Shown one piece after another: positions 58,062 to 64,000 of a stretch of 64,000 nt of DNA. Within the stretch, counting starts at the first letter, position 1. Every line of letters starts with the position of its first letter. The notes below the pieces were generated by a model that did no database searches, was not told the DNA's origin, and worked only from the letters and a program-made list of their open reading frames with translations. The DNA is from Trinickia symbiotica (GTDB taxonomy: Bacteria > Pseudomonadota > Gammaproteobacteria > Burkholderiales > Burkholderiaceae): positions 1-64,000 of the forward strand of contig NZ_PTIR01000015.1 in the NCBI RefSeq assembly GCF_002934455.1. Direction: 5' to 3'. The position numbers and the translations under genes are program-made.

Positions 58062-59188
58062 GATGGAAGACTAAGCACTCGAAGACCGCGCGCGAGACGC
58101 GATTCCAGGATCCGATAGGTCGATAGCTCGAACGCCGGCGCGCCACGGCGCCCCGCCGCGAGGTCGGCGGCCTGCTTCAGCGAAGGCGCGGCGCCGAGGT
58201 ACCGCCACAGATCGACGACATGGAACGTCGGAGCTGCATCATCGTCACGGGGACCGCGCTCCTCGAAGGCGATCGCGCCGTCGTAAGGCCAGGGAGCATC
58301 GCACGGATCGTTGCGCCCTGCCCTCGGTATGCGGTTGAATCTTGGCTTCAAATCGGCGATCCACTGCGCCTCGGTCAAGAGAGCGCCAATCTCGCCACCC
58401 GTCTCGCACCATTGCACACGCCGAACCTGTTCGGCAATCCGCAGCTCGCGCGCCGAGCGACGCTCGCCCACGAGGTGGGCGCGCACGCGCTGGCGCAAGC
58501 GCACACTGCGCCCGACATAGAGCGCCACGCCTGCTTCGTCGTAAAAGGCATAGACGCCGCAGCCGGCCGGGGCGCTGTCGAGCAGATCCTCCGTGATTTC
58601 TCCGGCGATGCGGTAATAGCGCACGGTTCGCTCGATCTGCTCGCGAAGGACGTCGATCGCCCAGCGGCCATGCAGCGTGCGCCAGAACTGCCACAGCAGA
58701 TCAGCGTCCGCGAGTGCACGGTGGCGCGCGAGCGGCACGAGCTCATGGCGCTCGATGAGCGCATCGAGTCCGTGCCGCTTCTCCTCGGGGAAAAGCGCGC
58801 GGGAGAGGCGCACCGTACAGAGAACGTCGGGATTGAAAGCAAAGCCGGCGCGCTTGAACTCGCTACGCAGAAAGCCGCGATCGAAGCCGGCGTTGTGTGC
58901 GGCGAAGAGCCTGCCGTCGAGACGCTCGAACAATCCGGCCGCGATCGCCTCGAACGGGGGCGCATCGCGCACCATCTCGTCGGTAATGCCCGTGAGCTGC
59001 TGAATGAACGGAGGGATCGGTTGCCGAGGGTTGATCAGCGTGCTCCAGCGCGAAACGCCGTGCGGCCCGGCCTCGACAACGCCGATTTCGGTGATCCGAT
59101 GGTCGGAAAGGGAACCGCCCGTGGTCTCGAGATCGACGAAAACGACGGAGGTATCGACTGCCGCATTCGGCAGAGGGGATTCGGACAT
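57980..59188 (-). CDS. DnaQ-like exonuclease fused to GIY-YIG nuclease
   Basis: A 402-residue fusion. N-terminal DnaQ-type 3'-5' exonuclease: D19 and E21 (FVDLETTGG), D103 (AHNAGFD), H156 and D161 (HRALADA). C-terminal GIY-YIG nuclease related to UvrC/Cho: GVY at 211-213 and YVGRS at 224-228, with Arg and a downstream Glu (LLTEAQWI). Such proteins are thought to act in DNA repair. Start ATG 59188 is preferred, 59233 is possible. The 3' end overlaps the chorismate mutase gene tail to tail. Confidence 0.87.
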   Translation of the reverse strand: MSESPLPNAAVDTSVVFVDLETTGGSLSDHRITEIGVVEAGPHGVSRWSTLINPRQPIPPFIQQLTGITDEMVRDAPPFEAIAAGLFERLDGRLFAAHNAGFDRGFLRSEFKRAGFAFNPDVLCTVRLSRALFPEEKRHGLDALIERHELVPLARHRALADADLLWQFWRTLHGRWAIDVLREQIERTVRYYRIAGEITEDLLDSAPAGCGVYAFYDEAGVALYVGRSVRLRQRVRAHLVGERRSARELRIAEQVRRVQWCETGGEIGALLTEAQWIADLKPRFNRIPRAGRNDPCDAPWPYDGAIAFEERGPRDDDAAPTFHVVDLWRYLGAAPSLKQAADLAAGRRGAPAFELSTYRILESRLARGLRVLSLPSQPTPPIPPAEQTCASAVDRGAASLAS

Positions 59189-59310
59189 GAAAAAGCGCTC
59201 GGTGCGACGATGACCGAAGTATGCCTCAATCATCGGCGTACGACCGAGCGCCTGGCCGGCCGACGCGCGCCTTTGCGCGAGGCGCACTCCGTCCGGACGA
59301 AATTGTCAGC

Positions 59311-59514
59311 TTAAAGCGGACGAATATTGGCCGCCTGCTTGCCCTTGGGGCCAGTTTTCACATCGAACTCGACCCGCTGATTTTCCTTCAGGGACTTGAA
59401 GCCATCCGCCCGGATTTCGGAGAAATGCGCAAACAGATCTTCACCGCCCTTGTCCGCCGTGATGAATCCAAACCCTTTAGCATCGTTGAACCATTTGACG
59501 ACACCAGTTTCCAT
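59311..59514 (-). CDS. cspA: cold shock protein
   Basis: A 67-residue CspA-type single-domain nucleic acid chaperone. RNP1 KGFGFI and RNP2 DLFAHF are both present. ATG 59514 ([10 protein letters not shown]) is the family start. It presumably has a long 5' leader in the AT-richer DNA to the right, as CspA mRNAs often do. Confidence 0.96.
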   Translation of the reverse strand: METGVVKWFNDAKGFGFITADKGGEDLFAHFSEIRADGFKSLKENQRVEFDVKTGPKGKQAANIRPL

Positions 59515-59895
59515 AGTACTAATTCCCTCGAGATTTTTAATAGACGGGCAGCGCCCTCCACCGAAACCCATGCCTCGGGCATGACACCGCCGCCTCTCCG
59601 CCGGCCGCGCCATACCGGGTCAATCCGGCGCTGTTGTTATAAAGGGAACGGCGACGGCTCGTCAAGGAATTTTTCATTAATTGGGCAAACGTCCGATCCA
59701 TTGCGCATAGCCTGCAAACGGATTGGGAAACCGCCGTCAATGTTACCTACTACTAACGATCCGGCACCGATAAAGGGAAAAACCTACCGGTGTTGCAACA
59801 AACCTTTTCGAGTGTAAGTATTTTTCCGGGTTGCCGCGGCTCGCACCGAACTGGATCATCGAATCAGAAGATAGGTTTGCGCTGTGGAGATTGTC
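59515..59895. other. divergent region with likely cspA leader
   Basis: About 380 bp without a gene, lower in GC than its surroundings around 59630-59830. Expected to hold the cspA promoter and long untranslated leader on the minus strand and the promoter of the small ORF on the plus strand. Confidence 0.5.
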
Positions 59896-60159
59896 ATGCG
59901 TATCGCAGATGTGAAGCAGTTTTTCTCCGGCCTGCTGCGGATTCCCCGCGTCACGGGCCCCGTTGGCGTCGCGAGCGGAGCTGCACCGCTAGACTTCGAT
60001 CCATTCTGGCATGGAGATCACTGGCAGAACCTTCTCGCTTCGCCGATGGACGCCCGGCACTATGTCATGGAAGACTGGGCCGTGCCGTCGTCGGAAGAGC
60101 GTGAATCAAATCGCGACGCATCATCGAAGGATCGCCGCCGCGGGCGCCGCGTGGCCTGA
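59896..60159 (+). CDS. small protein of unknown function
   Basis: An 87-residue protein, start ATG 59896 with GGAGA in front (a GTG at 59884 is an alternative). The first 65 residues (RIADVKQFFSGLLRIPRV, FDPFWHGDHWQNLL, ARHYVMEDWAV) read as a structured unit with several aromatics; the last 20 are basic and disordered. No family recognised. Followed by the orphan minus-strand terminator. Confidence 0.55.
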   Translation: MRIADVKQFFSGLLRIPRVTGPVGVASGAAPLDFDPFWHGDHWQNLLASPMDARHYVMEDWAVPSSEERESNRDASSKDRRRGRRVA

Positions 60160-60206
60160 CGGCGACGCACGCCGCCGGCTGATCGAATAACAGCCGGCGC
60201 CCCCCC

Positions 60207-60233
60207 AAAAAAAGCGCGGCCAAAGAGCCGCGC
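60207..60233 (-). terminator. orphan minus-strand terminator
   Basis: On the minus strand GCGCGGC-N6-GCCGCGC is followed by seven T. No minus-strand gene lies to its right before the porin, so it may end a small RNA. Confidence 0.75.
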
Positions 60234-60714
60234 AGACAAAGGTTTGGAGACCTCTTTTTCGGTTCGCGAAAAAGTCCGCTCGCTAGAGCAGAGAACCCAG
60301 TGTAATCAGAATCGGCCCGGCGATCATCCCCGCGCGCCGCAATCCTGTATTTCCTGCCCCTCAATAATCGTCACCAAACCGTCACGAGCCGCATACGCGA
60401 ATGGTTTCCGCGTGTGACGAAAACACAACATCCAATTGTCTCGCAATGCATGGCGCGAAGCGGGAACTTCCGCCGAAGCCCTTGCCCGGCAAGGCTTTCG
60501 AGCACTTCTCGCGCCGTTGCGCGAACTCGAATACTTTATTGCATGAATCGCAATGGCGATATGGGCGAAGAGATATTTACACTCGGCCGAGTTGGGAAGA
60601 GCCGGGTTGTTTCGCTGTTCGCCGGTCTTCATGCTCGATTCGCCTCTCGCATTATTAGGGCATGATCGCTTCCCGAAGCAGTAAATAAACTTCCTGTTAA
60701 ACGGAGTAAGAAAG
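60234..60714. other. upstream region of the porin gene
   Basis: About 480 bp without a protein-like frame. It should carry the porin promoter and leader and possibly a minus-strand small RNA ending at 60207. The ribosome binding site GGAG lies about 8 nt before the porin ATG. Confidence 0.45.
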
Positions 60715-61878
60715 ATGAAAAAGACGCTTCTGGTCGGCGCTCTCGCCGGCGCATTCGCAACGATGGCGCACGCACAGAGCAGCGTTACGCTGTACGGGCT
60801 GATCGATGCCGGTATCACCTACGCGAACAACTCCGGAGGTCACAGCCTCTGGCAAGAATCGAACGGCGCAATCAACTCGAGCCGTTGGGGCCTGCGCGGC
60901 GCTGAAGACCTCGGCGGCGGCCTGAAGGCGATCTTCACGTTGGAAAACGGCTTCAGCATCGCCAATGGCACGCTCGGCCAGCAAGGCCGTGAGTTCGGCC
61001 GTCAAGCTTTCGTCGGTCTGTCGAGCGACCAGTTCGGTGCCGTGACCCTCGGTCGTCAGTATGACGACGTCGTCCAGTACCTCGGGCCGCTCTCGCTGAC
61101 GGGCACGCAATACGGAGGCACCTTCTTCGCCCATCCGTTCGATAACGACAACCTCGACAATACGTTCCGCGTCAACAACTCGGTTCACTATCAAAGTGCG
61201 AACTACGCCGGCTTCAAGCTCGGCGCGATGTACGGGTTCTCGAACTCGACCGGTTTCTCGAACAACCGCGAGTACAGCGTCGGCGCGTCGTACAGCTTTG
61301 CCGGCTTCAATTTCGCCGCGGCTTACCTGCAATTGAACAGCGGAGTGAACTCGATCACGGCTGCGAGCCCGCTCAATTCGGGCGGCGCCGTGACCGACTC
61401 GCCGTTCCTCGCTCAGCGTCAGCGCACCTGGGGTGCCGGCCTGAACTACACGTTCGGCCCCGCAACGGCCGGCTTCGTGTTCACGCAGACCCGCCTCACC
61501 GGTGCGGCGAGCATCAGCGGTGGCACCATCGGCAACGGCACGGCGGTGAGCTTGCTGGCCGCCCCTGGCGTGCCGGGCTCGATGCGCTTCAACAACTACG
61601 AAGTGAACGCCCGCTACGCGCTGACGCCGGCTCTGAGTCTGGCCGCCGAATACACGTACACGGACGGAAGGTTGAACGGCCTCAGCCCGAAGTGGGGAAC
61701 GGCCGGCCTGCTCGCCGACTACTACCTCTCGAAGCGTACCGACGTGTACCTGCAAGGCGAATACCAGCACGTGATGAACACCGCGGGCGGTACGTTCAAT
61801 GCCGATCTCAACACGTTCAAGGCGTCGTCGACCTCCAACCAGGTCGCTGTCACGGCCGGTATCCGTCACCGGTTCTAA
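60715..61878 (+). CDS. outer membrane porin, Burkholderia type
   Basis: A 387-residue 16-strand general porin. Signal peptide of 20 residues cut after AHA, then QSSVTLYGLIDAGITY, the conserved SRWGLRGAEDLGGGLKAIF and LENGF region, and a C-terminal Phe (IRHRF) for outer membrane assembly. Forms trimeric channels for small hydrophilic molecules. A strong terminator follows. Confidence 0.95.
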   Translation: MKKTLLVGALAGAFATMAHAQSSVTLYGLIDAGITYANNSGGHSLWQESNGAINSSRWGLRGAEDLGGGLKAIFTLENGFSIANGTLGQQGREFGRQAFVGLSSDQFGAVTLGRQYDDVVQYLGPLSLTGTQYGGTFFAHPFDNDNLDNTFRVNNSVHYQSANYAGFKLGAMYGFSNSTGFSNNREYSVGASYSFAGFNFAAAYLQLNSGVNSITAASPLNSGGAVTDSPFLAQRQRTWGAGLNYTFGPATAGFVFTQTRLTGAASISGGTIGNGTAVSLLAAPGVPGSMRFNNYEVNARYALTPALSLAAEYTYTDGRLNGLSPKWGTAGLLADYYLSKRTDVYLQGEYQHVMNTAGGTFNADLNTFKASSTSNQVAVTAGIRHRF

Positions 61879-61907
61879 TAAGATTCGAAGAAACCGTTGG
61901 ACCCTCG

Positions 61908-61935
61908 AAGGCGCCGCTTGCGGCGCCTTTTTTTT
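61908..61935 (+). terminator. terminator after the porin
   Basis: AAGGCGCCG-CTTG-CGGCGCCTT (9 bp) followed by a run of T to 61935. Confidence 0.92.
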
Positions 61936-61947
61936 GTGCTTTGTCGG

Positions 61948-62514
61948 TTACTCGCCCGCTGACGGATACCGTACGTCGAGCACGTCGATCTGCTCGGCTC
62001 CCGCGGGCGTATGCAGCGTGACCACGTCCCCGATCCGCGCCTTCAGCAACGCGCGCGCAATCGGCGAAATCCAGCTCACGTGCCCCTGCTCAAGGTCCAC
62101 TTCGTCGACGCCAACGATCGTGACGGTATGCGTTTCGCCATCTGAAGTGGCGTAGTCGACCGTCGCCCCGAAAAACGCCTGATCGACGTTCTCCTGTTTG
62201 CTGCTGTCCACCACTTCGGCCAAGTCGAGCCGTTTCGTCAGAAAGCGAATGCGCCGATCGATCTCGCGCAGCCGCCGTTTGCCGTAAATGTAATCGCCGT
62301 TCTCGGAGCGGTCCCCGTTCGAGGCCGCCCACGAAACCAGCTTCACGACTTCCGGCCGTTCCTCGTCGATGAGGTGCAACAGTTCGTCCCGCAGGCGCTT
62401 GTGGCCCGCGGGCGTGATGTAGTTCTTCGTGCCCGCCGGCACCTCGGGCTGCGTGATCTCCAGATCGTCGTCTGCGTCGTCGTCGCCCGACTCTTTCACG
62501 AAAGCTTTGTTCAT
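61948..62514 (-). CDS. greB: transcription elongation factor GreB
   Basis: A 188-residue factor that rescues backtracked RNA polymerase by stimulating transcript cleavage. The N-terminal coiled coil carries the acidic tip NGDRSENGDYIYGKRRLREI, and the C-terminal FKBP-like domain has WISPIARALLKARIGDVV. The KR-R region and length identify GreB rather than GreA. An acidic extension of about 25 residues precedes the coiled coil. Start ATG 62514. Confidence 0.93.
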   Translation of the reverse strand: MNKAFVKESGDDDADDDLEITQPEVPAGTKNYITPAGHKRLRDELLHLIDEERPEVVKLVSWAASNGDRSENGDYIYGKRRLREIDRRIRFLTKRLDLAEVVDSSKQENVDQAFFGATVDYATSDGETHTVTIVGVDEVDLEQGHVSWISPIARALLKARIGDVVTLHTPAGAEQIDVLDVRYPSAGE

Positions 62515-62699
62515 GATGCTCAACCAAACTACGAGGGTTCCTTCAATCGAACTTCTAGCGTACACGATCGTTGGAGTCGACATAAGATCGGCCTGCACCG
62601 TCCCCTGCAATGGCGGCGGCAGCCGTTCGCGGCCGGAGACGGTTAGGAGCAAGCCGCGTCAATGAAGCGACGAGCACTTCCCTTTTTTCTGGAGTTTGC

Positions 62700-62705
62700 T
62701 ATAAT
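62700..62705 (+). promoter_or_regulatory. -10 box of the first tRNA-Arg gene
   Basis: TATAAT, 13 nt before the tRNA. No good -35 is visible at 17 bp (CTTCCC). Confidence 0.55.
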
Positions 62706-62718
62706 TTCGCTTCTGCGT

Positions 62719-62795
62719 GCGGCTGTAGCTCAGTTGGATAGAGTACTTGGCTACGAACCAAGGGGTCGTGGGTTCGAATCCTGCCAGCCGCGCCA
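62719..62795 (+). tRNA. tRNA-Arg(ACG), copy 1
   Basis: A 77-nt cloverleaf with CCA encoded; acceptor GCGGCTG/CAGCCGC, anticodon loop CTACGAA giving ACG (read as ICG). Confidence 0.96.
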
Positions 62796-62803
62796 CCTTT
62801 TCG

Positions 62804-62831
62804 AGAGCCTTCTTAGCGGAAGGCTCTTTTC
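62804..62831 (+). terminator. terminator after tRNA-Arg copy 1
   Basis: AGAGCCTTC-N6-GAAGGCTCT followed by TTTTCTTT. Confidence 0.85.
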
Positions 62832-62869
62832 TTTCACCGCGATAAGCGGTGGAATGCACCGTCTGACGT

Positions 62870-62946
62870 GCGGCTGTAGCTCAGTTGGATAGAGTACTTG
62901 GCTACGAACCAAGGGGTCGTGGGTTCGAATCCTGCCAGCCGCGCCA
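62870..62946 (+). tRNA. tRNA-Arg(ACG), copy 2
   Basis: Identical over all 77 nt to copy 1, 151 bp downstream. The 5-nt GACGT just before it and its separate terminator differ from copy 1. Confidence 0.96.
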
Positions 62947-62952
62947 TCTTCG

Positions 62953-62980
62953 AAGGGCCTTCCGAACGGAAGGCCCTTTG
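62953..62980 (+). terminator. terminator after tRNA-Arg copy 2
   Basis: An 11-bp stem AAGGGCCTTCC/GGAAGGCCCTT (62953-62963 with 62968-62978) followed by a short T-rich tract. Confidence 0.8.
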
Positions 62981-63038
62981 CCTTTTCGGCGGTGGTACAG
63001 GACACGTGCATCTTTATGACACATGCCTCTTCAGAACA

Positions 63039-64000
63039 TCAATAATCGGCCCGCTCGCGCTCGACGCGCATGCCACCGTCGTGCCGATGATGCCCCTCTT
63101 CGCTTGGCCGCTCGCGCGCGATACGAATGACGTCGGGATTCGTCCGCACCCGGCGCATCACATTGGCGAGATGCACGCGATCGCTGACCTGAATCACGAA
63201 ACGCAAGCATGTGGACTCGTGCGACAAATCCTCGTCCATCGCAATGTGGACGATATTCGCGTCCGCCGACGTGATATCGGCCGCCACGCGTGCGAAGACG
63301 CCCTTCGTATTCTTGACGAGCACCTTGATTGCGACGTCGAAGAGCCGTCCTGGCTGCGGCGCCCATGCCACGTCGATCCAGCGCCCCGGATCCCGCCGGT
63401 GAATGCGCTGGGCAACACGGCAATCGGTGGTATGGATCGCCATGCCGAGCCCGATGCCGATGTAGCCCATGATGTCGTCCCCCGGGATCGGCCGGCAGCA
63501 AGCCGACAACTGCACGGACATGCCTTCGGTCCCCGTGATCACGACCGGCGGCGCATGCGGCGTGTGGGCGTGGTCTCCGCGCGGATGGTCTTCGTCCGCA
63601 TCGCGCCCGCTGATGAGCACTTCGATGCGCTTGGCCATCACCGCGGCGACACGCCGCCCGAGGCCGATATCGGCAAAGATCTCCTGACGATTCTTGTTGC
63701 CCGTCCATTGCACGAGCTTGTCCCATATCTCCGGCTCAACGTCCGCGAGCGAAAGACCGTACCCCTTGAGACCTTGGTCGACCAGGCGCTCGCCCAACTG
63801 CACCGATTCGTTGAGACGCATCGTCTTCAGGTAGTGCCGGATCGCCGAGCGCGCCTTACCCGTGCGCACGAAGCCGAGCCAGGCAGGGTTCGGCTTCGAA
63901 TACGGCGCCGTGATCACTTCGACGATGTCGCCGCTCTTCAGCTCGGTGCGGAGCGGCAGCAGCTCGTTGTTGATTTTGACGGCGACGCATTGGTTGCCGA
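63039..64000 (-). CDS. spoT: bifunctional (p)ppGpp synthetase/hydrolase SpoT, C-terminal part
   Basis: The gene runs off the right edge; 320 codons are present. The TGS domain end (VAVKINNELLPLRTELKSGD, then IVEVITAPYSKPNPAWL) is followed by a helical region, the conserved-Cys domain VQLSACCRPIPGDDIMGYI and a C-terminal ACT domain (FDVAIKVLVKNTKGVFARVA). The synthetase and hydrolase domains lie outside. The position beside greB and tRNA-Arg is typical of Burkholderiaceae and favours SpoT over RelA. Confidence 0.92.
   Translation of the reverse strand, partial: GNQCVAVKINNELLPLRTELKSGDIVEVITAPYSKPNPAWLGFVRTGKARSAIRHYLKTMRLNESVQLGERLVDQGLKGYGLSLADVEPEIWDKLVQWTGNKNRQEIFADIGLGRRVAAVMAKRIEVLISGRDADEDHPRGDHAHTPHAPPVVITGTEGMSVQLSACCRPIPGDDIMGYIGIGLGMAIHTTDCRVAQRIHRRDPGRWIDVAWAPQPGRLFDVAIKVLVKNTKGVFARVAADITSADANIVHIAMDEDLSHESTCLRFVIQVSDRVHLANVMRRVRTNPDVIRIARERPSEEGHHRHDGGMRVERERADY

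Overview
The window is high-GC DNA from a betaproteobacterium, most likely the Burkholderiaceae (Burkholderia/Paraburkholderia/Caballeronia/Trinickia group). This rests on the gene set: a double-length UvrA, a tricarballylate (tcu) operon, a pca cluster with a LysR regulator, a classical Burkholderia-type porin, and greB, two tRNA-Arg genes and spoT in that order. No single marker fixes the species.

Layout. (1) 1-5.1 kb is an accessory edge: a partial hypothetical gene, a tyrosine recombinase beside tRNA-Val, a small membrane protein, a 2-oxoglutarate oxygenase, and a collagen-like gene with 41 Gly-X-Y triplets followed by an overlapping 52-residue ORF. (2) 5.2-10.2 kb is the divergent tcuR / tcuABC tricarballylate operon. 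(3) 10.3-13.6 kb holds a manganese catalase and a His/Gly-rich PadR regulator (YqjI-like) with two abutting palindromes in front of it and an MFS exporter behind it. (4) 13.6-23.2 kb is a minus-strand block: a 2002-residue double UvrA, a uracil-DNA glycosylase-fold protein, a DUF488 protein, a membrane protein and a GT4 glycosyltransferase. (5) 24-28.1 kb has an MsbA-like ABC exporter and the trehalose operon otsB-otsA. (6) 28.4-30.6 kb is a copper / cytochrome oxidase assembly trio (SCO1, PCuAC, CtaG-like).

(7) 30.7-35.5 kb is a second accessory patch around a tRNA operon (Gly, Gly, Cys). It holds a GNAT acetyltransferase, a GlxA-type regulator with its middle deleted, an HD-domain protein, a higBA toxin-antitoxin pair with a readable promoter and operator, an SMI1/KNR4-like fragment, and a TumE/TumA-like pair bracketed by the real tRNA-Cys and a decayed copy of its 3' part. 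(8) 35.6-39.5 kb has a glutamine-amidotransferase-like hydrolase with a long disordered N-terminus, an amidase and DsbB. (9) 39.8-47.3 kb is a purine catabolism operon (xdhA-xdhB-xdhC, adenine deaminase, guanine deaminase) that converts adenine and guanine through xanthine to urate. (10) 47.4-52.3 kb has a DUF4136 lipoprotein, pepN, fbp and tRNA-Thr. (11) 52.4-56.8 kb is the protocatechuate branch: pcaHG, divergent pcaQ, then pcaBC, with no pcaD in the window. (12) 57-64 kb has a secreted chorismate mutase overlapping, tail to tail, a DnaQ-like/GIY-YIG fusion; a cold shock protein; a small unknown ORF; a porin; greB; two identical tRNA-Arg genes; and the C-terminal half of spoT running off the right edge.

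The least explained loci are the collagen-like gene with its coupled small ORF, the 915-bp tRNA-Cys-bracketed toxin-antitoxin cassette, the PadR/MFS unit with its twin palindromes, and an orphan minus-strand terminator near 60.2 kb that suggests a small RNA. All product names are family assignments made by reading motifs; no database search was run.
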